NCBI GenBank assembly: GCA_015490435.1
Contig: WFXV01000174.1
Location: 1 to 5,508, forward strand
Direction of reading: 5' to 3'
Origin: Thermaceae bacterium
Lineage (GTDB): Bacteria > Deinococcota > Deinococci > Deinococcales > Marinithermaceae
DNA: 5,508 nt
The number at the start of each line of letters is the position of its first letter. The stretch's first letter is position 1. Made by a program: the position numbers and the translations under genes. Below the pieces are notes generated by a model. It was not told the origin of the DNA and did no database searches. It worked only from the letters and a program-made list of their open reading frames with translations. Below, piece after piece: positions 1 to 5,152 of this stretch.

Positions 1-75
1 ACATGGGTCCGCGCGGGGCCCGGACGGCGGCCCGGAGGGGTTGCCGGTCGTCGCGCCGCGAGGGGGGTGCCTGGG

Positions 76-112
76 TACTGATTGCAGTAGCGCAGTATCT
101 ACTGCAATACTG
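76..112. promoter_or_regulatory. Candidate operator cluster upstream of the HTH gene
   Basis: A perfect 10-bp inverted repeat, ATTGCAGTAG (81-90) and CTACTGCAAT (99-108), has an 8-bp spacer. The pentamer TACTG or its complement CAGTA occurs five times: 76-80, 85-89, 93-97, 100-104 and 108-112. The tract ends 4 bp before the ATG of the HTH gene at 117 and is less GC-rich than its surroundings. Seen directly: the repeats and their position. Inferred: binding sites for the adjacent HTH protein (autoregulation) or another regulator. A promoter may overlap it (TTGCAG 82-87, AATACT 106-111, 18-bp gap); this would give a nearly leaderless transcript, but the match is weak. Confidence 0.6.
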
Positions 113-116
113 AGGC

Positions 117-419
117 ATGCCGGTCGAGAGCAAGGTGAGGATGCGCCGGGCCGCCGAGCGCCTCCGGGAGGCCGGGGTACCGCCGCTGGTCTTCACCATC
201 GAGGAGGCCGCCGCGCTCCTCCGGGTCCACCGCGCGACCGTGTTCCGCCTGGTCAAGGAGGGGAAGCTCGAGCGGGTCTACATCGGGCGGCGCTCGGCCC
301 GCATCACCCGGGAGAGCCTCGAGCGGTTCGTCCGCGAGCAGCTTGGGGACAGGCCGCCGGAGGTCGAGGGCGGCGAGGGCCGGGGGGTGCGGGAGCTCCT
401 CAGGCGGTTTGGGCTCTAG
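117..419 (+). CDS. Excisionase/MerR-type helix-turn-helix DNA-binding protein
   Basis: The 100-aa product has one recognisable domain at about residues 26-72. It starts FTIEEAAALLRVHRATVFRLV and continues with the wing-like segment GKLERVYIGRRSARI and a helix ESLERFV. This is the layout of the HTH_17/excisionase family of small DNA-binding proteins, in which a MerR-like winged HTH binds short operator repeats. The basic N-terminus (residues 7-20) and the tail after residue 76 are lineage-specific. Plasmid and prophage members act as recombination directionality factors or repressors; which applies here is not visible, and no integrase gene lies in the window. The start is uncertain: ATG 117 has only a GAGG one base away and might be leaderless, whereas ATG 141 follows AAGGTGAGG. 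The repeats at 76-112 suggest self-regulation. Its TAG stop shares CTAG with the convergent gene. Confidence 0.85.
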   Translation: MPVESKVRMRRAAERLREAGVPPLVFTIEEAAALLRVHRATVFRLVKEGKLERVYIGRRSARITRESLERFVREQLGDRPPEVEGGEGRGVRELLRRFGL

Positions 420-631
420 GGCGGGAAGAACCCGAGCTCCAGGGCGTCCCCGTGGTGGACCGCCTCCAGGCGGTGGCGCCCCTCCGCGACCGCCCGCCAG
501 GAGGGCCCGTGGCAGACGGCGAAGACCTCCAGGTCAAGCGCCCCGTAGGCGAGGCTCCAGGTTCCCCCGTGCTCGGCCCGGAGGAGCGGCCCGGGGTCGC
601 GCCCGGCGGCCCAGCGGACCGCCGAGGCCAC
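416..631 (-). CDS. Small hypothetical protein (71 aa), convergent with the HTH gene
   Basis: I do not recognise this family. The reading frame from GTG 631 has almost only G or C at third codon positions and the local preferred codons (CTC, GTC, GGG, GAG, GCC). The peptide looks like a folded protein, rich in W, H and hydrophobics, with a likely beta-rich centre (TWSLAYGALDLEVFAV). Overlapping plus-strand frames instead give Arg/Pro/Gly-rich low-complexity peptides typical of antisense translations. Weak points: there is no good ribosome-binding site before GTG, and the frame stays open upstream without an ATG, so the true start could lie farther right, towards 690. It would be transcribed divergently from the RepA-like gene, from a gap of only about 60 bp. 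Its TAG stop (416-418) interlocks with that of the HTH gene. Confidence 0.5.
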   Translation of the reverse strand: MASAVRWAAGRDPGPLLRAEHGGTWSLAYGALDLEVFAVCHGPSWRAVAEGRHRLEAVHHGDALELGFFPP

Positions 632-681
632 CTGCTCGAGGAAGCCCTGTCCTGACCGCCGTGGCCCCGCGAAAGAGCGAA

Positions 682-694
682 TAACCTGAAGGTT
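682..694 (+). promoter_or_regulatory. Possible leaderless promoter and small dyad before the RepA-like gene
   Basis: TAACCT (682-687) fits the TAnnnT form of a -10 element and ends 7 bp before GTG 695, the spacing expected for a leaderless transcript, which is common in Deinococcota. No convincing -35 is seen. The dyad AACCT-GA-AGGTT (683-694) overlaps it and could be an operator. No good Shine-Dalgarno precedes GTG 695, which agrees with leaderless initiation but does not prove it. Confidence 0.3.
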
Positions 695-2380
695 GTGAAG
701 TGCGTAAAGGAAATGGACTCTAAGGGGTATCTCCTTATCCCCCTAAGGGCCCATCTTCTTCGCGTTGACCTTGACCAGGGAGCAGCGTACTTCCAGCTCC
801 CAGACCCTCCTCCAGGCTGGAGCAAGCAGGTGGCGGTGCCCTGTTCCGAACGAAGGCGGTTCCTGGCCGCCCTGGCCAAACTCTGGGAAAAAGCGGAGGG
901 CAAGCCGGTCGAGGGAACCCTTCTGGCCTGGCCCGCAAGCGACGAGGAGGCCCGCTGGGTCGTTCCCGGGGAATGCTGGGTGCACTGCTTCGAACCGGGG
1001 CACAGCCTTCGCCCGCCCGAGGATGAGGAGCTGGTCATTCGCCTCATCGGCGAACTGGCGCCCTCACAAGAGCGGGTCCTGACGCTGAAACTGGCCAACG
1101 GGGCGACGACCGGTATCCTTCCCCCCGCAGACTGGAGCCTGAGAAAGGCCGGGCTGGGTCTGGGGGAAATCGCAGAGGTGGTGCTTGAAAACCGCAACCT
1201 TTACAAAAAGGGGCTCCTCCGGGCAAAGCAAGTTCGAAGGGCGCGCGGGAAAGCCAAGCTCGAATTCCTCCGCCTTCGGTCGCTGACCGAGCGACCCGTC
1301 CCCGCACTCCGCGTGGAGGGAAACGAGGAGTTCGCCATCAACTACAGCGATGTGGTGCTGGTCCACGGGAAGCCGAAGGCAGGAAAAACCCGGGCGTTGC
1401 TCGCCCTGTTCGCGGACAGCGAACCAACGGAGGAAGGGCTTCGGGTCCATCGCAAACTGCGGGCCACGGGCCAGCCCAGGGTTTACTACCTCAGCCACAT
1501 TACCGAGACGCCCCTTCCCCGGTTGCGCGAGTTCGCGAAGAAGATGGGGTGGAGCCCTGACCGGGCGGAGGAGTTCCTCTATCCCTTCGAGGACCCGGAG
1601 GACCTCGAGGAGTTTCTCAAGGACCCGGACATTCCCGAGAACTCCTTCATTATCGTGGACTCGCTTGTAAAACTCTTTCCTCGAGGGGTTACCGGAGAGA
1701 GCGAAAATGATGCCCTTCAAGTTGAGAAGGCGCTGGCTCCCCTAATTCAAGCGGCCCGGAGACGCGGACACCTGCTCATCCTGGTCCATCACCAGGCCAA
1801 AAGATCCGATGATCCCCGGGGAAGCAGCGCCATCCAGGCCCTACCGGACCACCTCATCGGGGTGAAGGAAATCAAGTGGGGCATGGGGTTAAGGCGCGTG
1901 ATGGAGTACCAGAGGGGCCGAGCGACCGTACCCCACACGCCCCTCCTGACCATCAACGAAGAGCTGCCGCAAGCGACCGAGGCCGGCGCGACGGCACCAC
2001 GAGTGCGCCAGAAGCACGGGGCCCCGGCCAAGTACGAGAAGCTCCTGGAGGAAGCGATGGCGGCGTTGAAGCGCCGCAAAAAGTTTGAGCTCATGACCGA
2101 CGAAGGGGGGAACACGCGCCCCTTTTTCGAGGAGCGTGAGCTGATTAAGGAGCTCAAACGCATCGCGACCAAGAAAAAGCTCCGCATTCCCACCGACGAG
2201 AAGAGCCTCCGCGACGTGTTGAGGCGGTACGCGGGGATGGGGCGAAACGCACGGAAATTCCCTTCGCTCGTGCGCGTGGAGCAGAGCGGCCAGGTTCACT
2301 ACGCCGCCCTGGAGGAGACCGGGGCCCCCTCCAGGGCGCGAAGCTCCGCTTCCAACTCCAGGGGCAAGAAGAGCTCCTGA
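695..2380 (+). CDS. RepA-like RecA-fold/AAA_25 ATPase, probable replicative helicase of the element
   Basis: The 561-aa product carries a RecA-type motor core. Walker A is GKPKAGKT (225-232), Walker B is FIIVDS (318-323, Asp322), and a third motif LLILVHHQAKR (360-370) is followed by DPRGSSAIQALPDHLIGV. This order, with the HH...RGSSAI signature, is that of RepA/AAA_25 ATPases, including plasmid RepA helicases such as that of RSF1010 and helicase parts of primase-helicases; these use ATP to unwind DNA at origins, usually as hexamers. Residues 1-200 match nothing I know and show no primase or zinc motif. Residues about 440-540 are Lys/Arg-rich and could be a winged-helix DNA-binding tail. The last 20 residues are low-complexity and lie in the overlap with the helicase gene. 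Lys AAA and Glu GAA codons seem commoner than in neighbours, hinting at a separate history. Start: GTG 695 or ATG 713. Confidence 0.8.
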   Translation: MKCVKEMDSKGYLLIPLRAHLLRVDLDQGAAYFQLPDPPPGWSKQVAVPCSERRRFLAALAKLWEKAEGKPVEGTLLAWPASDEEARWVVPGECWVHCFEPGHSLRPPEDEELVIRLIGELAPSQERVLTLKLANGATTGILPPADWSLRKAGLGLGEIAEVVLENRNLYKKGLLRAKQVRRARGKAKLEFLRLRSLTERPVPALRVEGNEEFAINYSDVVLVHGKPKAGKTRALLALFADSEPTEEGLRVHRKLRATGQPRVYYLSHITETPLPRLREFAKKMGWSPDRAEEFLYPFEDPEDLEEFLKDPDIPENSFIIVDSLVKLFPRGVTGESENDALQVEKALAPLIQAARRRGHLLILVHHQAKRSDDPRGSSAIQALPDHLIGVKEIKWGMGLRRVMEYQRGRATVPHTPLLTINEELPQATEAGATAPRVRQKHGAPAKYEKLLEEAMAALKRRKKFELMTDEGGNTRPFFEERELIKELKRIATKKKLRIPTDEKSLRDVLRRYAGMGRNARKFPSLVRVEQSGQVHYAALEETGAPSRARSSASNSRGKKSS

Positions 2381-3768
2381 CGCGCACGGGTGAAAGCCAC
2401 GTAAAGAAGCATCAGCTCGCTGGAAACGGGGCTACCGTGCTCGTCGACCAGGCGAAACCTCCCCCGCACCCAGACCCGGTCCCACTCCAATCCCTTGGCC
2501 TGGTGGACGGTGGCGACCACCGCGTCGGCCTCGGAAAGTTTCACCCTCATCGCCCGCCTCAGCTCCCGGACGAGAAAGGCGGGCCGGGGCTCGCGGGCCA
2601 CGAGTCGGACCAGGGTGGCAAGCTCGCCGTAGGCCCCAGGATTGCGGCCGACCCCGCGCAGGAGTTCCCCCCAGGTGAGCACACGGAGCGCCGGAGAGGC
2701 AATGTCCGAGCGCCCCTGACTCAGGGCAACCACATCTTCGACCAACCGAAGAAACCTCCAGTCACGCAAGAACCGAACCCTACGGTAGCCCAAGGCATAA
2801 AGCTCACGAAGCGCCAAAAGCGCCTCCGCGTTCGAGCGGGCCAGCACAGCAACGCGCCCACCAGCGGGCCGTGAGCCCAAGCGAACCCGGGTAGCAAGCC
2901 CCAAAGCGGGTCGAAGCGGGACCCGCTCCCCAAGCAGAGCCAGAACCCGGTTCGCCCACCCCGCCGCCTCCGGCCCGAAGCGGAAGGTCCGGGAGAGGTA
3001 GAGCCTGAGGCCACGCACCTCGGCGAGGGCGTTCACCGCGCCGCGCCAGGCGTAGAGCGACTGATAGGCGTCGCCGACAAAGACCGTCTGGGCCGGCTGG
3101 CTGAGGACGAGTTCCCGCATGGGGGCGTTCGCGTCCTGCGCCTCGTCGTAGAGGATGAGGTCGTAGGGAAGCCGAACACCCCGCAGGTGAAGGGCCTTCA
3201 GGTAGAAGTCATGGAGCAGGGGGAGGCCGGAACGCGGACTCAGGAAGCACCTCCAGAGCCGCTTGAGGATACTGCCCGCCTCCTCCAAGTCAACTCCGCA
3301 CCGGGCAAGCACCGCCCGCTGCCCCAGGGGGATGTGGCCGGCAGAAGGGTCCCGGTCCGCGGAGTGGGAAAACCTCACCAGACCGGCGACCAGGGCGCCA
3401 GCGAGCCCGGGGCACCTCTCCGTCAGGGGAACCAGCCGCCAAAGGGCGGGGTAGAGCTGATAGGGGTAGTTCACCACCCGCTCACGCACCGCGCTAGGGG
3501 TGCGGTCCCAGGCCAGCTTGTGGGCGGTGAGCACGTCCACGGAGCTCAGCCCCGCCCGCCTGAACTTCTCCTCGGCCTCCATGCGCATCGCCCGGTTGAA
3601 GACCAGGTAAAGGACCCTCTTCCCCCCGGACACGGCCGCATCCGCGGCCCGGACGAGGGTAAAGGTCTTCCCCGACCCGGCGTAGGCCTGAACCACAACC
3701 CGCTCGGCACCGCTCCGCACCGCGTCTACCACCGCCGCCTGTTCCTCGGTGAGGTTCGAGTTTTTCAT
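2299..3768 (-). CDS. UvrD/Fbh1-like superfamily 1A DNA helicase, compact
   Basis: The 489-aa product has the full SF1A motif set: Q-motif LTEEQ (6-10), Walker A AYAGSGKT (28-35), Ia TAHKLAW (81-87), DEAQD motif II (208-212), motif III FVGDAYQSLYAWRGA (230-244), SRTFRFGP motif IV (259-266), motif V TVHQAKGLEWD (420-430) and motif VI LLYVAFTRAR (454-463). The wording around them (HDFYLK before motif II, VLSQPA after it, RGAVNAL, TFRFGPE) resembles the helicase part of FBH1, which translocates 3'-5' on ssDNA and strips recombinase filaments; no F-box is present. At 489 aa it is far shorter than UvrD/PcrA (about 650-750), so the accessory 1B/2B domains must be reduced. ATG 3768 is chosen because AAGGAGG lies 8 nt upstream; the longer frame reads through the terminator and RNase H gene. 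Its end overlaps the RepA-like gene by 82 bp. Confidence 0.9.
   Translation of the reverse strand: MKNSNLTEEQAAVVDAVRSGAERVVVQAYAGSGKTFTLVRAADAAVSGGKRVLYLVFNRAMRMEAEEKFRRAGLSSVDVLTAHKLAWDRTPSAVRERVVNYPYQLYPALWRLVPLTERCPGLAGALVAGLVRFSHSADRDPSAGHIPLGQRAVLARCGVDLEEAGSILKRLWRCFLSPRSGLPLLHDFYLKALHLRGVRLPYDLILYDEAQDANAPMRELVLSQPAQTVFVGDAYQSLYAWRGAVNALAEVRGLRLYLSRTFRFGPEAAGWANRVLALLGERVPLRPALGLATRVRLGSRPAGGRVAVLARSNAEALLALRELYALGYRRVRFLRDWRFLRLVEDVVALSQGRSDIASPALRVLTWGELLRGVGRNPGAYGELATLVRLVAREPRPAFLVRELRRAMRVKLSEADAVVATVHQAKGLEWDRVWVRGRFRLVDEHGSPVSSELMLLYVAFTRARQELFLPLELEAELRALEGAPVSSRAA
2305..2338. repeat. Perfect 11-bp inverted repeat in the convergent gene overlap
   Basis: CGCCCTGGAGG (2305-2315) and CCTCCAGGGCG (2328-2338) are exact reverse complements across a 12-bp spacer that includes part of GGGGCCCC. 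The stem lies inside the last codons of both the RepA-like gene and the helicase gene. It would form a stable hairpin in either transcript, but no T-run follows on either side, so a classical intrinsic terminator is not supported. A transcription or decay boundary between colliding genes is an inference. Confidence 0.65.
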
Positions 3769-3776
3769 GCGCGTTC

Positions 3777-3783
3777 CCTCCTT
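3777..3783 (-). promoter_or_regulatory. Shine-Dalgarno site of the helicase gene
   Basis: Read on the minus strand, AAGGAGG lies 8 nt before ATG 3768. It sets the helicase start and excludes the much longer open frame upstream. It lies just after the U-tract of the preceding terminator, so ribosome loading and termination are close neighbours on the RNA. Confidence 0.8.
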
Positions 3784-3796
3784 CCCTCCGGTTCGG

Positions 3797-3836
3797 TAAA
3801 AAGAGCCCGCCGGGGCGCTTCCCCGCCCCGGCGGGC
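3797..3836 (-). terminator. Intrinsic terminator after the RNase H gene
   Basis: On the minus strand a perfect 13-bp GC-rich stem (3824-3836 paired with 3805-3817; arm GCCCGCCGGGGCG) with a 6-nt loop is followed by TCTTTTTA (3804-3797). It begins about 10 bp after the RNase H stop and ends about 28 bp before the helicase ATG. It is the best terminator in the window. It should stop most transcription from the RNase H gene into the helicase gene, unless it is relieved or read through. Confidence 0.85.
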
Positions 3837-3845
3837 CGGGCCCCC

Positions 3846-4286
3846 TCAAGCCGCCCTCAAGCCTGCTCCCAGCGCCGACAGCGCCCGCCGCCGCGCACCG
3901 TTCGCCAGGCGATGCACCCACCGGCTCCACACGGTCTTCTGGCGTCGCCGGTAGCGGAGTTCGAGCCGCAACCCGCGGCGTCCCGCCTCCTCCCACAGCT
4001 CGCCCCAAAGCCCATGGAGGTCCTCGCGCTGAAGGCGTCCCCGCCCGCGGAAGGCCTCGACCAAGGCGTAGTGGTCGGTGTGGACCACCACCCGGACCCC
4101 GCCGGGAACCACGGAGAGCGCCTCGCGAACCGCCCGGAGCTCCGCCCACGCGCTATCCCTTTCCATCTCCCAGCCCTGGACCTCGAGGCGTAGCTGGCCG
4201 TTTCTGAGGGCCACCGCCGCCCACCCCGCGGCCCCCGTCCGGGGGTCGGCGGAACCGTCGGTGTACACGACCCAGGTTTCTGCCAT
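3846..4286 (-). CDS. Ribonuclease HI-like protein
   Basis: The 146-aa product has the RNase H fold in the right order: YTDGSADPRTGAAGWA (8-23) with catalytic Asp10, the AWAELRAVREAL helix (46-57) with Glu49, and VVVHTDHYALVEAF (67-79) with Asp71. These match Asp10, Glu48 and Asp70 of E. coli RNase HI, which cleaves RNA in RNA:DNA hybrids. The fourth carboxylate (Asp134 in E. coli, usually in a VDxLA context) seems replaced by His125 in WVHRLANGA. Length is usual for bacterial RNase HI (about 150 aa); there is no N-terminal hybrid-binding domain. Start ATG 4286 is set by AAAGGAGGT close upstream; a longer open frame to 4334 lacks such a site. It follows orf96 after a 73-bp gap holding a hairpin and is closed by a terminator. 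Likely role: removing primers or R-loops during replication of the element. Confidence 0.85.
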   Translation of the reverse strand: MAETWVVYTDGSADPRTGAAGWAAVALRNGQLRLEVQGWEMERDSAWAELRAVREALSVVPGGVRVVVHTDHYALVEAFRGRGRLQREDLHGLWGELWEEAGRRGLRLELRYRRRQKTVWSRWVHRLANGARRRALSALGAGLRAA

Positions 4287-4290
4287 CGGC

Positions 4291-4299
4291 ACCTCCTTT
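4291..4299 (-). promoter_or_regulatory. Shine-Dalgarno site of the RNase H gene
   Basis: On the minus strand AAAGGAGGT, nearly the full anti-16S complement, ends 4 nt before ATG 4286. This decides the start and removes the 16-residue Arg/Pro-rich N-terminal extension of the longer frame. Confidence 0.8.
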
Positions 4300-4311
4300 C
4301 GGATGAACGAA

Positions 4312-4332
4312 GGCCGGGGCCGAGCCCCGGCC
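4312..4332 (-). promoter_or_regulatory. Strong hairpin between orf96 and the RNase H gene
   Basis: GGCCGGGGC (4312-4320) and GCCCCGGCC (4324-4332) are exact reverse complements around a 3-nt loop. On the minus strand the stem is followed by TTCGTTCATC and then the RNase H Shine-Dalgarno. The T content is too low for a good intrinsic terminator. It could be a weak attenuator, an RNase barrier or a processing site. The stem is seen; the role is inferred. Confidence 0.5.
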
Positions 4333-4359
4333 ATGGCGGAAGAGCCTCAGCGCCGCTAG

Positions 4360-4650
4360 CTAGTAGAGGCGCACCAGTTTCCCCGGGGGGACAAGCTGCT
4401 GTCGGACGCAGTCTCCTTGCGCCGGGAGCATGAGTGGTCTGGGCAGGTAGAGGACGCCACGGTAGCAGAGCAAAGGCAGGGCGCGGAGTCTGGCTGCGGC
4501 GCCCGGAAGGCCCAAGGCCGCGCGGGCTCGCGCGGCCTCCTCCTCCAGGAGCGCCTTGCCTGGGGGAGCTCCCCCACCTACCAGGACCGGCACTTCCTGG
4601 TCTTTGCCCGCGAGATAGAGAACCCAAAGTTCGTACCTTTTACCCAGCAT
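4360..4650 (-). CDS. Small protein of unknown function (96 aa), first gene of the minus-strand cluster
   Basis: I do not recognise this family. The 96-aa product begins MLGKRYELWVLYLAG. An apparent strand (YELWVLYL) is followed by strand EVPVLVGGG, an amphipathic helix rich in Glu, Ala and Arg (GKALLEEEAARARAALGL, about 31-48), and a C-terminal strand-rich part (LPLLCYRGVLYLPRPL). It has two Cys residues, no metal-binding pattern, no signal peptide and no clear membrane segment. The start at ATG 4650 is firm because AAAGGAGG lies upstream with a 6-nt gap; the longer open frame to 4884 runs through an Arg-rich low-complexity stretch. The preceding leader on the minus strand is GC-rich and hairpin-prone. 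Position ahead of RNase H and the helicase suggests co-transcription and perhaps an accessory role in the same process; that is inference from context only. Confidence 0.7.
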   Translation of the reverse strand: MLGKRYELWVLYLAGKDQEVPVLVGGGAPPGKALLEEEAARARAALGLPGAAARLRALPLLCYRGVLYLPRPLMLPAQGDCVRQQLVPPGKLVRLY

Positions 4651-4656
4651 CTCCTT

Positions 4657-4663
4657 CCTCCTT
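4657..4663 (-). promoter_or_regulatory. Shine-Dalgarno site of orf96
   Basis: On the minus strand AAGGAGG lies 6 nt before ATG 4650, within a purine-rich run. It fixes the start of the 96-aa gene and argues against the longer reading frame. Confidence 0.8.
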
Positions 4664-5052
4664 TCCCTGCGCTTCCTTCTTCTTCGGAGTCCCGTTCGGG
4701 CTCCCAGTGGGCCGGGGGTTTGCTTACAGACCCTCAGCAGGTCAGTGGGGTTGCCCGCTCCTTCCATCCAGGGGTTTGGAACCAGCCGGCTCCTCACGCC
4801 CGGTGCCCGCGCACTCGGTAACCCCCTTTTCAAATCCCGCGCATCCTTCTCGAACATCCCCCCGCGGTCCTCTACCTGCCGCATCCCCCGGGTTCCGCTG
4901 CGGGATGGAACGCGGGCCCGGCGCGTTCACATGGGCTTGCCAAGCCGGGGTGCCCGGGGGCGCGTACCGCGCCCCGGTTTCATCCACGCACCGGCCGCGG
5001 GGGAGGCTTTCTGAGGTACCGATATAGGGCCAGGTTTTTCGCCTAAAAAATG

Positions 5053-5078
5053 ATCGGCCCATCCACAGGAAGGCCGAT
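5053..5078. repeat. 7-bp inverted repeat enclosing a DnaA-box-like site
   Basis: ATCGGCC (5053-5059) and GGCCGAT (5072-5078) are exact reverse complements. The site CCATCCACA (5059-5067), lying almost entirely in the spacer, matches the DnaA box TTATCCACA at seven of nine positions. A second near match, TCATCCACG (4980-4988), lies about 80 bp to the left. The dyad is real sequence; DnaA or RepA binding is inferred. Confidence 0.4.
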
Positions 5079-5126
5079 GTTCACGGGACTCATCGCCCCG
5101 TCCCGCCGCCTTTCTGTTTTTCACCT

Positions 5127-5152
5127 ACGTGAAAGGGCTTTTTCTCCCACGT
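5127..5152. repeat. Interrupted dyad in the T-run region
   Basis: ACGTG (5127-5131) and CACGT (5148-5152) flank an inner GGG/CCC pairing around a CTTTTT centre, and TTTTT follows at once on the plus strand. It could form an imperfect hairpin resembling a weak plus-strand terminator, or be a protein-binding dyad in the putative origin. It overlaps two of the T-run repeats. Confidence 0.35.

Noticed and set aside
1..75. Possible 3' end of a gene entering from the left
   Set aside because: All forward frames are open for a short distance, but none shows a stop placed with convincing codon use, and the segment is too short to judge. I see nothing firm here.
41..655. Plus-strand 204-aa open frame
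   Set aside because: It gives Pro/Gly/Arg-rich low-complexity peptide overlapping the HTH gene and the minus-strand 71-aa frame; it is an alternative-frame artefact of high GC.
400..1197. Minus-strand 265-aa open frame
   Set aside because: Ser/Arg/Pro-rich and antisense to the RepA-like gene and the 71-aa gene; no recognisable motif.
1064..1720. Minus-strand 218-aa open frame
   Set aside because: Directly antisense to the RepA-like ATPase core with its Walker motifs; typical mirror frame of a GC-rich gene.
3187..3954. Plus-strand 255-aa open frame
   Set aside because: Antisense to the helicase motifs and through the terminator; low-complexity Pro/Gly/Arg/His composition.
3769..4149. N-terminal extension of the helicase frame
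   Set aside because: It crosses the terminator and part of the RNase H gene in another frame and is Gly/Arg/Pro-rich; the strong Shine-Dalgarno before ATG 3768 marks the real start.
3857..4627. Minus-strand 256-aa open frame
   Set aside because: Overlaps the RNase H gene and orf96 in a different frame; Arg/Ser/Gly/Pro-rich without motifs.
4880..4925. tRNA-like GGTTCC segment with CATCCC/GGGATG pairing
   Set aside because: The T-arm-like GTTCC is not followed by the right spacing and no acceptor stem or anticodon arm can be built; not a tRNA.
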